This document shows, one piece after another, positions 7,888 through 15,375 of a DNA stretch of 64,000 nucleotides. The stretch's first letter is position 1, and the number at the start of each line of letters is the position of its first letter. The DNA comes from Nocardioides deserti. Lineage in GTDB: Bacteria; Actinomycetota; Actinomycetes; Propionibacteriales; Nocardioidaceae. The translations under genes were made by a program, and so were the position numbers. Below the pieces are notes generated by a model, which saw nothing but the letters and a program-made list of their open reading frames with translations, was not told the origin of the DNA and did not search any database. The stretch spans positions 186,001 to 250,000 of the forward strand of contig NZ_JACMYC010000004.1 in NCBI RefSeq assembly GCF_014266025.1. The letters run 5' to 3'.

Positions 7888-9245
7888 GCGGTGGTGACCA
7901 CCAGCAGGCCCCACGCGACGATCGGGGCGATGACCACGATCGACATGCCCCACTGCATGAGCCGCTTGAAGACGACCTCGCGGTCGGCGGCGTCGGCGTT
8001 GGCGACGACCAGCGCGCCGTTGGTGGAGAACGGGCTGCAGTCGACGACCGAGCTGGAGATGGCCAGCGCGGCGATCAGGCCGATCGCGTTGACCTGGTCG
8101 GTGAGCAGGAACGGCACCGCGAGCGGGATGAGCGCGCCGATGATGCCGGTGGTGGAGGCGAACGCCGAGACCACGGCGGCGATGAAGCAGATGAGCAGCG
8201 CGGCCACGAGCGGCGCACCGACCTCGGCGACCTGCTCGCCGACCCAGTCGACGACACCCTGGTCCTGGAGCAGGTTGACGTAGGTGACGATGCCGCCGAT
8301 CAGCAGGACGGTGCCCCAGCTGATCTTCTCGACCGCGCCCTTCGCCGACTCGGGGAAGGCCAGGGTCAGGACGACCGCGATGGTCAGCGCGGTGAAGCCC
8401 ACGTCCAGGTCGAAGCCCAGCGCACCGATCATCAGCGCGGCGAGGCCCACGAGCGTGACGATGCGCTGCGTGTCGAGGGTGTGCCGTTCGTCGCGGTCGG
8501 CGTCCCTGCTCGGGGCGGTCGCGCGTCCGGCCTCGACGGCCGAGTGCGGGACACCGGGCCCTCCGGAGCGCATGACGGCGTGGCTCGCGGCCTCGGCCTC
8601 CGCGCTGAGCTCGGCGCCGGCGGTGGCCTCCTTGCCGCGGGCGATGAGCGCGCGGCCGCCGAAGGCGACGTAGGTGATCGCGGCGATGAGCGCGGCGGCG
8701 GTGAAGGTGGTGAGGAAGAGGACCAGCTGGTTGCCCGGCAGGTCGTTCTGGTCGACGACGCCGTTGGTGATCGAGCCGAAGATGCCGATGGGGGAGAAGG
8801 AACCGGCGGTCGCGCCCTGCACGACCATCATCCCCATCATCATCGGGTTGATGGAGTAGCGCAGCGCGAAGCCCATCGCCACGGGCGCGACGATCGCGAC
8901 GGCGGCCGGGCTGACCGCACCGATCGAGGTCACGGCCGCGCAGACGAGGAACATCGCCCACGGCACGAGCGCCACCCGGCCGCCCACGGCCCGGACGGCC
9001 GCGTGGACGATCCAGTCGACGGTGCCGTTGTTCTTGGCGAGCGCGAAGAGGTACGTGACGCCGACGAGGATGACGAACAGGTCGCTCGGGAAGCCGGCCA
9101 GCACCCCGTCGACCTCGAGGTCGTAGACGGTGAGACCGACGACGAACGCCGCGACGAGCGCGAGCGCACCCATGTTGACGCCCCGGACGGTCGCCACGAG
9201 GAAGACGACCACGAGGACCGCCAGCGAGATGAGTTCGGTGGACAC
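7884..9245 (-). CDS. SLC13-family permease, MatC-like dicarboxylate carrier
   Basis: A 453-residue polytopic membrane protein with about twelve helices in two halves and a hydrophilic loop of about 65 residues in the middle (AEAEAASHAVMRSGGPG). The N-terminal half matches the dicarboxylate carrier MatC N-terminal domain, with SINPMMMGMMVVQGATAGSFSPIGIFGSITNGV. The second half has IISSSVVDCSPFSTNGAL-type sodium/substrate motifs typical of the ion transporter superfamily. MatC homologues import malonate or related dicarboxylates; the exact substrate is inferred. The GTG start has GGGA upstream. It is divergent from a GntR regulator, and the two promoters share an operator region, so GntR-controlled induction is likely. 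Confidence 0.88.
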   Translation of the reverse strand: MSTELISLAVLVVVFLVATVRGVNMGALALVAAFVVGLTVYDLEVDGVLAGFPSDLFVILVGVTYLFALAKNNGTVDWIVHAAVRAVGGRVALVPWAMFLVCAAVTSIGAVSPAAVAIVAPVAMGFALRYSINPMMMGMMVVQGATAGSFSPIGIFGSITNGVVDQNDLPGNQLVLFLTTFTAAALIAAITYVAFGGRALIARGKEATAGAELSAEAEAASHAVMRSGGPGVPHSAVEAGRATAPSRDADRDERHTLDTQRIVTLVGLAALMIGALGFDLDVGFTALTIAVVLTLAFPESAKGAVEKISWGTVLLIGGIVTYVNLLQDQGVVDWVGEQVAEVGAPLVAALLICFIAAVVSAFASTTGIIGALIPLAVPFLLTDQVNAIGLIAALAISSSVVDCSPFSTNGALVVANADAADREVVFKRLMQWGMSIVVIAPIVAWGLLVVTTA

Positions 9246-9294
9246 AGCAGGTTTCCCATCCGGTTGTGATGCGCGTCATGCGCCGGGAGGAGCG

Positions 9295-9347
9295 ACGATA
9301 GTCAGTGGCTGAGCCACCTGACAACCGGGCCACCGGTTCACTAGGAT
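9295..9347. promoter_or_regulatory. Shared divergent promoter/operator of the MatC and GntR genes
   Basis: On the minus strand, TTGTCA (9324-9319) and TATCGT (9300-9295) form a promoter for the permease gene with an 18-nt spacer. On the plus strand, TGACAA (9319-9324) and TAGGAT (9342-9347) form a promoter for gntR with a 17-nt spacer. The -35 boxes are the same six bases. Each spacer contains a palindrome: GTGGCTGAGCCAC at 9305-9317 in the permease promoter, and AACCGG-N4-CCGGTT at 9323-9338 in the gntR promoter. These are good candidates for GntR operators. Confidence 0.6.
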
Positions 9348-9354
9348 CCGGACC

Positions 9355-9975
9355 ATGCCCGACGAGCCGTCCGCGCGCCGCCTGGCGCCCCTGCGGCGCG
9401 AGCGCCTCTACGAGAGCCTCGCGGCGCACATCTCGGACTTCATCGAGGCGCAGGGGCTCGTCGGCGGCGACCGGCTGCCGCCCGAGCGCCAGCTGGCCGC
9501 CGAGCTCGGGGTCAGCCGCGCGACGTTGTCCCGGGCGCTCGCGGCGCTCGAGACACGCGGTCGGATCGAGGTGCGCCACGGGGTCGGCGCGCTCGTCCGC
9601 GAGCCGGAGCCCGCCGGCGGCGTACCCGCCTGGGAGGCGGGGCTGGCCGCCCGGCCGCGGGCGGAGGTGCTCGTCGCCCGCGAGGCGGTGCTGGCCGGCC
9701 TGGCGCGGACCGCGGCGGGCGCGGACAGCTCGATGCGGGTCGCGATGCTCGCGCCCGACGGTCGGCAGCGCTCCTTCGACCACACCTGGCGGTGCGTGCG
9801 CCGCCTGGCCGGCGACGGGCTGCTGGCCGAGCTCGACGACGCCCTGGCCGGGCATGCTCCCGGGCCGGCTGACTCCGCCGAGGTGCACGAGCGGCTCGAC
9901 GCGCTCGCCGACGCGGTGCTCCGCGGGGACGCAGCGGCGGCGGCCACGACCTGCCAGGGCATGCTGGGCGGCTGA
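9355..9975 (+). CDS. GntR-family transcriptional regulator, FadR-type
   Basis: A 206-residue repressor with an N-terminal winged helix (about residues 15-80). It contains the GntR signature GLVGGDRLPPERQLAAELGVSRATLSRALAALETRGRIEV, split here by natural spacing. A helical FCD/FadR-C-like effector domain follows (about 100-205). Such regulators usually sense organic acids or acyl-CoAs and lose DNA binding on ligand. Position opposite a MatC-like carrier suggests it senses the transported dicarboxylate or its CoA ester. The ATG sits 7 nt after a -10 box, so the mRNA is probably leaderless and autoregulated through the palindrome overlapping its promoter. Confidence 0.88.
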   Translation: MPDEPSARRLAPLRRERLYESLAAHISDFIEAQGLVGGDRLPPERQLAAELGVSRATLSRALAALETRGRIEVRHGVGALVREPEPAGGVPAWEAGLAARPRAEVLVAREAVLAGLARTAAGADSSMRVAMLAPDGRQRSFDHTWRCVRRLAGDGLLAELDDALAGHAPGPADSAEVHERLDALADAVLRGDAAAAATTCQGMLGG

Positions 9976-10033
9976 CCGTCCGCCGTCGACGGAGAGACGA
10001 CACGGCCCGCCTCGGGCCAGGAGAGGGACGCAC

Positions 10034-10804
10034 GTGGTGGACGGCCTGCTCGAGCACGTCTGGGTGGTGCTCGCCGGCTTCGGCGCGGGGCTGCTGACCT
10101 CGACGGTCGGCGTCGCGAGCCTGCTGAGCTTCCCGGTCCTGCTCGCGATCGGGCTGCCGCCGGTCGTCGCGAACGTGTCGAACACCTTGGGGCTCATCCC
10201 CGCCGGCGCCGGCGGCGCGGTGGGCTTCCGCGACGAGCTGCGGGTCGAGCCGCGGCTGACCCGGCAGGTCATCGGGCTCTCCGCCGTGGGCGGCCTGGGC
10301 GGGGCGGTGCTCCTCCTGGCGCTGCCGTCGAGCGTCTTCGAGGCGGTCGTGCCGTGGCTGATCCTCGGCACCTGCGTGCTCGTCGCCGCCCAGCCCCGGA
10401 TCTCCGCCGCGCTGCGGACCCGCCACGGCCACGCCGACCGGCCGCCGCGGCTGCGGCTCACGCCGGTCGCGACGCTCTTCGTGGTGCTGACCGGGGTCTA
10501 CGGCGGCTACTTCGGCGCCGGCGCGGGGGTCATGATGATCGCCGTCCTCGCGCTGAGCCTCGACCTCGACTTCGGGGTGGTCGCCGGCATCCGCACCACC
10601 TCGCTGATGGCCTCCAACATCGTCGCCGGCATCGTCTTCACCCTGGTCGCCGACGTCGACTGGACGGTCGTGGCGCTGATGGCCCTCAGCTCGGTCGCCG
10701 GCGGCTACCTCGGCGCGCGGATCGCCCGCCGCCTGCCCGCGACCGTGCTGCGCACGGGCGTGCTGGTCGCGGGCATCGTCACCGTCGTGACCATGCTGAC
10801 CTGA
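10034..10804 (+). CDS. TSUP (TauE/SafE) family membrane permease
   Basis: A 256-residue protein with about eight membrane helices in two repeats and the TauE/SafE signatures GFGAGLLTSTVGVASLLSFPVLLAIGLPP (first half, residues 14-42) and GVYGGYFGAGAGVMMIAVLALSLDLD (second half). The family exports sulfite, sulfoacetate or other organosulfur/organic anions. The GTG at 10034 has GGAGAGGGA upstream at good distance; a second GTG follows directly. It lies 58 bp after gntR in the same direction and could be co-transcribed with it. Its stop is only 10 bp from the stop of the convergent aminotransferase-fold gene. Confidence 0.87.
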   Translation: MVDGLLEHVWVVLAGFGAGLLTSTVGVASLLSFPVLLAIGLPPVVANVSNTLGLIPAGAGGAVGFRDELRVEPRLTRQVIGLSAVGGLGGAVLLLALPSSVFEAVVPWLILGTCVLVAAQPRISAALRTRHGHADRPPRLRLTPVATLFVVLTGVYGGYFGAGAGVMMIAVLALSLDLDFGVVAGIRTTSLMASNIVAGIVFTLVADVDWTVVALMALSSVAGGYLGARIARRLPATVLRTGVLVAGIVTVVTMLT

Positions 10805-10814
10805 CCTCGCGCCC

Positions 10815-12005
10815 TCAGGCGCGGGCGAGGCCTGCGACCGCCTCGACCAGCCGGTCGACGTCCTCGACGGTGGTGTACGCCGCCAGGCCGGCGCGCACGC
10901 CGCCGGTGTCCCCGAGCCCCGCGTGCCGCGACGCCTCGATCGCGTAGAAGTGCCCCGCCGGCGCGTTCACGCCCTCGGAGGCCAGGTGCCGCGCGACCCC
11001 GGCGGGCGCGTGGCCGGCGAGGGTGAACAGCACGGTCGGCGTCCGGTGCGCCGGCGCCCCCTGCAGCGTCACGCCGTCGATCTCCCGCAGCCCTTCGACC
11101 AGGTGCGCGAGCAGGCCGTCCTCGTGCTGTGCGGCGGTCGTCATCGAGCGCACCAGCCGCTCGCGCCGGGTGCCCTGGCCCGGCTCGAGGCCGGCCATGA
11201 AGTCGACCGCCGCGGTCACGCCGGCGAGCAGCTCGTGGGGGAGCGTGCCGAGCTCGAACCGCTCCGGCACCACGTCGGTCGACGGGAGCAGCTTGTCCGG
11301 GTGCAGGGTCTCCAGGAACGCCGGGTCGCCGGCGAGCACCCCGAGGTGCGGGCCGAAGAACTTGTACGGCGAGCACGCGACCAGGTCCGCCCCGAGCGCC
11401 GACCGGTCGACCGGTGCGTGCGGGGCCAGGTGCACCGCGTCGACGTACGACAGGGCGCCGGCCTCCCGGGCCAGGTCCGCCAGGCGGCGTACGTCGGGAC
11501 GGGTGCCGAGCAGGTTGGACGCCGCCGTGACCGCGACGACCCGCGTGCGGTCGGTGAGCAGCGGGGCGACGTCGTCCAGCTCGCCGGTCGCCGGGTCGAA
11601 GCCGAGCCAGCGCACGGTCGCGCCCGCGCGCTCGGCCGCGATCACCCACGGGCGGATGTTGGCGTCGTGGTCGAGGCGGGTCACCACGACCTCGTCGCCG
11701 GGGCCCCACGAGCGGGACAGCGTGCGGGACATGTCGAAGGTCAGCTGCGTCATCGAGCGGCCGAAGACCACGCCGCGGGCGTCGGTGCCGAGCAGGTCGC
11801 CGGTGGCCGCGCGGGCCTCGGCGACCACGCGCTCGGTGCGGGCCTCCGCCTCGGTGGTCGTGCCCCGGTTGCCGAGGCCGGCGGTCATCGCGGCCGCCAC
11901 GGCGTCGGCGACCTGGCGGGGCACCTGCGAGCCGCCCGGCCCGTCGAAGTGGGCGACCCCGAGGTCGAGGGCGGGGAAGCAGGCACGGATGCGGTCGACG
12001 TCCAC
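10815..12005 (-). CDS. Cysteine desulfurase-like PLP enzyme (class V aminotransferase fold)
   Basis: The 396-residue product is a PLP-dependent class V aminotransferase-fold enzyme. The PLP lysine is in DLVACSPYKFFGPHLGVLAG near residue 215, and the phosphate/pyridine-binding Asp/His segment SYVDAVHLAPHAPVD precedes it. Overall pattern (FDGPGGSQVPRQVADAVAAAM at the start) matches the VC1184-type cysteine desulfurase-like proteins. These lack convincing evidence for a role in Fe-S assembly. No Cys is apparent in the loop where canonical IscS/SufS carry their active-site cysteine, so another reaction is possible. The GTG start at 12005 gives VDVDRIRACFPAL, the usual family start. Confidence 0.85.
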   Translation of the reverse strand: MDVDRIRACFPALDLGVAHFDGPGGSQVPRQVADAVAAAMTAGLGNRGTTTEAEARTERVVAEARAATGDLLGTDARGVVFGRSMTQLTFDMSRTLSRSWGPGDEVVVTRLDHDANIRPWVIAAERAGATVRWLGFDPATGELDDVAPLLTDRTRVVAVTAASNLLGTRPDVRRLADLAREAGALSYVDAVHLAPHAPVDRSALGADLVACSPYKFFGPHLGVLAGDPAFLETLHPDKLLPSTDVVPERFELGTLPHELLAGVTAAVDFMAGLEPGQGTRRERLVRSMTTAAQHEDGLLAHLVEGLREIDGVTLQGAPAHRTPTVLFTLAGHAPAGVARHLASEGVNAPAGHFYAIEASRHAGLGDTGGVRAGLAAYTTVEDVDRLVEAVAGLARA

Positions 12006-12097
12006 GGCGCGATGCTGCCACCCCGGGCGGGCCGCCGATTGCGGCGGCCCGCCGACGGGCACCGGAACCGTCCAGCACCTCGAGGGAGGAGAACGAG

Positions 12098-12280
12098 ATG
12101 GGCATGTTGAACCAGGTCGTGAGCAGGGTCGCCGGCGGGGCACGGCGCACGCCGCGGACCGGCGGCGTCGGGGCCGGCGGTCTCGGCACCGGACGGGCGA
12201 GGACCGGTGGCACCGGGCGTCGTCCCCAGGACGAGGCGATCGGCCGCGGCGTCCGTGGGCTGCTGCGCCGCTTCCGCTGA
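12098..12280 (+). CDS. Small basic Gly/Arg-rich protein
   Basis: A 60-residue hypothetical protein with a short amphipathic start (MGMLNQVVSRVAGGARR), a Gly/Thr/Arg-rich low-complexity middle and a basic end (GRGVRGLLRRFR), net charge strongly positive. Coding is supported by a perfect GGGAGGAG ribosome binding site 6 nt before the ATG and by a strong terminator hairpin 36 bp after the stop, which make it a complete transcription unit. No known family is recognised; nucleic-acid or membrane association is only a guess from composition. Confidence 0.6.
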   Translation: MGMLNQVVSRVAGGARRTPRTGGVGAGGLGTGRARTGGTGRRPQDEAIGRGVRGLLRRFR

Positions 12281-12316
12281 GCCGCGCCGCGCCGCGCCCC
12301 TGAGCGGGCGCACCTT

Positions 12317-12351
12317 CGAGGGACCCGGTCGTGATTCGGCCGGGTCCCTCG
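12317..12351 (+). terminator. Terminator hairpin after the small basic protein gene
   Basis: CGAGGGACCCGG (12317-12328) pairs perfectly with CCGGGTCCCTCG (12340-12351) around an 11-nt loop. It separates the small gene from the ychF promoter. Confidence 0.65.
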
Positions 12352-12359
12352 CCGCTCCG

Positions 12360-12365
12360 TAGAGT
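12360..12365 (+). promoter_or_regulatory. -10 box before ychF
   Basis: TAGAGT ends 8 nt before the GTG start of ychF, with no ribosome binding site between, consistent with a leaderless or near-leaderless mRNA. Confidence 0.45.
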
Positions 12366-12373
12366 GGCCGCCC

Positions 12374-13450
12374 GTGGCTCTCACCATCGGCATCGTCGGG
12401 CTCCCCAACGCGGGCAAGTCCACCCTCTTCAACGCCCTGACCAAGAACGACGTCCTCGCGGCGAACTACCCGTTCGCCACCATCGAGCCGAACGTCGGGG
12501 TCGTAGGCGTGCCGGACGAGCGGCTGCCGGTGCTCGCGGAGATCTTCGGCAGCGCCAAGATCCTTCCGGCGACCGTGGAGTTCGTCGACATCGCCGGCAT
12601 CGTGCGCGGCGCGTCCGAGGGCGAGGGGCTGGGCAACAAGTTCCTCTCCCACATCCGCGAGTCCGCGGCGATCTGCCAGGTCACGCGGGTCTTCCGCGAC
12701 GAGGACGTCACCCACGTCGACGGCGAGGTCAATCCCGGCAACGACATCTCCACCATCCAGACCGAGCTGATCCTGGCCGACCTGCAGACGGTGGAGAAGG
12801 CGATCCCGCGGCTGGAGAAGGAGGCGCGCGGCAACAAGTCGCTCGCGGCCAACCTCGACGCCGCGAAGGAGGCGCTCGGCCACCTCGAGGCCGGCACCCC
12901 CATCATCGCCACCTCGATCGACCGCGAGCTCGTCCGAGAGCTGTCGCTGCTGACCGCCAAGCCGTTCATCTACGTGTTCAACTGCGACGCCGACGAGCTC
13001 GCCGACGAGGCCCTCAAGGACCGGATGCGCGAGCTGGTCGCCCCGTCCGAGGCGATCTTCCTCGACGCGAAATTCGAGTCCGAGCTGGTCGAGCTCGGCG
13101 ACGACGACGAGGCCCGCGCGATGCTGGTCGAGATGGGCGTCGAGGAGCCCGGCCTCGACGTGCTCGCCCGCGTCGGCTTCGACACCCTCGGCCTGCAGAC
13201 CTACCTGACCGCCGGCCCCAAGGAGACCCGGGCCTGGACGATCAAGAAGGGCGCCACCGCCCCCGAGGCCGCCGGCGTCATCCACACCGACTTCCAGCGC
13301 GGCTTCATCAAGGCCGAGATCGTCTCCTTCGCCGACCTCGTCGAGGCTGGCTCCATGCAGAAGGCCAAGGAGGCCGGCAAGGTCCGCATGGAGGGCAAGG
13401 ACTACGTCATGGCCGACGGCGACGTCGTGGAGTTCCGCTTCAACGTGTGA
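12374..13450 (+). CDS. ychF: Redox-responsive ATPase YchF (Obg-like)
   Basis: YchF is a universally conserved P-loop ATPase of the Obg family that binds ribosomes and affects translation and oxidative stress responses. The 358-residue product starts with GIVGLPNAGKSTLFNALT (P-loop, about residues 6-23), has G2/G3 motifs ANYPFATIEPN and VEFVDIAGIVRGASEGEGLGNKF, the altered base-recognition region YVFNCDADE in place of NKxD, and the C-terminal TGS domain (GPKETRAWTIKKGATAPEAAGVIHTDF region, then KDYVMADGDVVEFRFNV). Length and all motifs are standard. The GTG start gives VALTIGIVGLPN, as in homologues. Confidence 0.97.
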   Translation: MALTIGIVGLPNAGKSTLFNALTKNDVLAANYPFATIEPNVGVVGVPDERLPVLAEIFGSAKILPATVEFVDIAGIVRGASEGEGLGNKFLSHIRESAAICQVTRVFRDEDVTHVDGEVNPGNDISTIQTELILADLQTVEKAIPRLEKEARGNKSLAANLDAAKEALGHLEAGTPIIATSIDRELVRELSLLTAKPFIYVFNCDADELADEALKDRMRELVAPSEAIFLDAKFESELVELGDDDEARAMLVEMGVEEPGLDVLARVGFDTLGLQTYLTAGPKETRAWTIKKGATAPEAAGVIHTDFQRGFIKAEIVSFADLVEAGSMQKAKEAGKVRMEGKDYVMADGDVVEFRFNV

Positions 13451-13470
13451 CCCCTCCAGCTGACCCCGCC

Positions 13471-13520
13471 GCCTCGTGCTGCCCAGCGTGCGCCGGGGCG
13501 CACGCTCAGCAGCACGAGGC
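13471..13520. terminator. Long two-part hairpin between ychF and nnrD
   Basis: GCCTCGTGCTG (13471-13481) pairs with CAGCACGAGGC (13510-13520), and an inner AGCGTGC (13485-13491) pairs with GCACGCT (13500-13506). The stop codons of two convergent genes flank it, so it can serve both directions. Confidence 0.7.
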
Positions 13521-13535
13521 CGGACGCGGGCAGCT

Positions 13536-14426
13536 TCACGACAGCTCGGTCATGATCGCCGGCACCTGGGAGGGGAGCTCGCGGGCGAGGTAGCCGAGCG
13601 GACCGACCGCGGCGGCCAGGCGCTCGCCACAGCGGGCGTGCACGTACCCGCCCCACGCGGCGGCCTGTGCCGGCTCGGCGCCCCGCGCGAGCAGTCCCGC
13701 GACGATGCCGGCCTGCACGTCGCCGGAGCCGGAGGCGCCCAGCCCGGGTCCGCCGCCCTCGACCGTCCAGGCGTCGCCGCTGGGGGTGACCACGTGCTTC
13801 TCGGTGCCGCCGCAGACGACGACGACCCGGCTGCGGGCGGCGACCTCGCCGGCGACGGCAACCGGGTCGGCGGCCACGTCGTCGTCCTCGACGCCGGCCG
13901 TCTGCGCGAGCTCGGAGGGGTTCACGGTGAGCACGGCGCAGCCCTCGAGGTGGTGCAGGCCGTCCGGGTGCGCGGTGAGGTACGCCGATCCCAGCGCGTC
14001 GAGGACCAGCGCGAGGTCGAGGCGGGGCAGGACGCCCTCGAGCAGCGCGACCGCGTCGTCGGGGTCGACGAACCCGGGGCCGGCGAGTAGCACGTCGGCG
14101 GAGCCGCAGTCGCCGACGACGGTGTCCGCGGCGCCGGGGTCGATCCGGCCAGCGGCGTTCGCGTCCAGAGGCACCACACCGACCTCGGGTGCCGCGACGG
14201 CGAGCGCGGGGACGACCTCGTCGATCGTGGCTGCGGTGACCTTGCCAGACCCGGCGCGCAGCGCGGCCTCGGCGGCGAGCAGCACGGCGCCCGGCGACCG
14301 GCGCGACCCGGCGAGCAGGACGACGCGGCCGCGCGCGTTCTTGTCCTCGCCCGGGTCCGGCAGCGGCCAGCCGCGCAGGAGGCCGGGGGTGACGATCCTC
14401 GGCACGGGGGAGGGCTCAGGAGGCAT
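13536..14426 (-). CDS. nnrD: ADP-dependent NAD(P)H-hydrate dehydratase
   Basis: NnrD repairs hydrated NAD(P)H by ADP-dependent dehydration. The 296-residue ribokinase-like protein has GRVVLLAGSRRSPGAVLLAAEAALRAGSGKV near the N-terminus. It also has the LTVNPSELAQ block near 168 and the terminal catalytic region GGPGLGASGSGDVQAGIVAGLLARG near 232. The usual GTGGMGD Asp motif is present as ASGSGD. The epimerase domain found in many fused bacterial YjeF proteins is absent, so this is a stand-alone dehydratase. Its ATG overlaps the stop of the upstream histidine phosphatase gene by 11 nt, so the two are probably co-translated. Confidence 0.92.
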   Translation of the reverse strand: MPPEPSPVPRIVTPGLLRGWPLPDPGEDKNARGRVVLLAGSRRSPGAVLLAAEAALRAGSGKVTAATIDEVVPALAVAAPEVGVVPLDANAAGRIDPGAADTVVGDCGSADVLLAGPGFVDPDDAVALLEGVLPRLDLALVLDALGSAYLTAHPDGLHHLEGCAVLTVNPSELAQTAGVEDDDVAADPVAVAGEVAARSRVVVVCGGTEKHVVTPSGDAWTVEGGGPGLGASGSGDVQAGIVAGLLARGAEPAQAAAWGGYVHARCGERLAAAVGPLGYLARELPSQVPAIMTELS

Positions 14427-15165
14427 CGTCGGCCGCTCCTTGCGACTCCTCGTGGGTGACGTCGACGTCGATCCGGTCGACGGCCGTGGTGTCGGCGAAG
14501 GAGTCCAGCTCGAGGAACGAGCCCTCGCGACGGTAGGTCGTCACCGACGCGTTGGGGATCCGCATCCGGCGGTCGAGGTCGAGCAGGTCCGCCTCCTCGA
14601 TGCCCTCCAGGACGTACCGGAACGTCATGATCACGGCCTGGTGGCTGAACAGCCACACCCGATCACCGTCGTACCCGTGCCGCAGGTCGGCCAGCAGGCC
14701 CCGCACCCGCTGCGCGACCGCGGCCCAGCTCTCGCCGCTCGGCGGCTGGTAGTAGAACTTGCCGAGCTTGTCGCGCCGCTCGGCCTCCTCCGGGTAGCGG
14801 CTGCGGATCCCGCGTCCGGTGAGCCCGTCGAAGACGCCGAGGTCGCGCTCACGCAGCCGCTCGTCGTGCTGGATGCCGAGGTCGAGGCCGTCCACGGTGA
14901 TCGCCGCGGTCTCGGCCGCCCGACGGTAGGGCGAGCTGACCACGACCGTCGGCCGCGCCGCGTCGTCCCGCTCGCGCAGCCAGCGGCCCAGCGCCGCGGC
15001 CTGGTCGCGCCCGGTGTCGGACAGCTCGACGTCGGCGTCGCGCGCGGTCAGGTCGAGGACCTCCGCGCCGGCGTCGCGTGCCGCCGCGTCGGCCCGGTTG
15101 CCCATCGACTCGCCGTGCCGCACCAGCACCAGCTCCGCCGGCCCCTGCTCCCACCTCGGTCTCAC
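14416..15165 (-). CDS. Histidine phosphatase family protein (phosphoglycerate mutase-like)
   Basis: The 249-residue protein has the phosphohistidine motif LVLVRHGESMGNRAD at residues 12-26, the substrate-pocket motif VVSSPYRRAAETA near 84, and the second catalytic His in VWLFSHQAVIMTFRYVLEG near 182. Such proteins include mutases and broad-specificity phosphatases; the LRERDLGVFDGLTGRGI segment fits phosphatases of the CobC/GpmB type. Substrate unknown. The GTG at 15165 is selected because GGAGGAGG precedes it by 4 nt. It heads a two-gene unit with nnrD and is divergent from the 2-oxoacid dehydrogenase operon. Confidence 0.88.
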   Translation of the reverse strand: MRPRWEQGPAELVLVRHGESMGNRADAAARDAGAEVLDLTARDADVELSDTGRDQAAALGRWLRERDDAARPTVVVSSPYRRAAETAAITVDGLDLGIQHDERLRERDLGVFDGLTGRGIRSRYPEEAERRDKLGKFYYQPPSGESWAAVAQRVRGLLADLRHGYDGDRVWLFSHQAVIMTFRYVLEGIEEADLLDLDRRMRIPNASVTTYRREGSFLELDSFADTTAVDRIDVDVTHEESQGAADDAS

Positions 15166-15287
15166 GTCGCCTCCTCCAGCCGCACCTCCAGGGCGCCCCG
15201 AGTACCCACGCCGCCCTCTCGACACCCACCCGACCGCCAAGTCGGATCACGCCGCGTCGGCCGGGGCAGAACTTTCCCCGCCATGCG

Positions 15288-15316
15288 TTGTCAGGCGAGG
15301 ACCGATGTGGCACGCT
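15288..15316 (+). promoter_or_regulatory. Promoter of the 2-oxoacid dehydrogenase operon
   Basis: TTGTCA (15288-15293), 17 nt, CACGCT (15311-15316). The -10 is weak, but the arrangement copies the one at 20158-20186, and an 18-bp operator begins 14 nt after the -10 in both. Confidence 0.5.
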
Positions 15317-15329
15317 GCACACATCGTGA

Positions 15330-15347
15330 ACCGACCGAGCGGTCGGT
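15330..15347. promoter_or_regulatory. TetR-type operator, perfect palindrome
   Basis: ACCGACCGAGCGGTCGGT: 8-bp perfect inverted arms around AG, 28 bp upstream of the E1alpha start. It matches the ACCGA-N8-TCGGK pattern found again at 20003, 20200 and 34820. Confidence 0.7.
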
Positions 15348-15375
15348 CTGTATTCGCCGAGCGAGGAGCCGCGCC

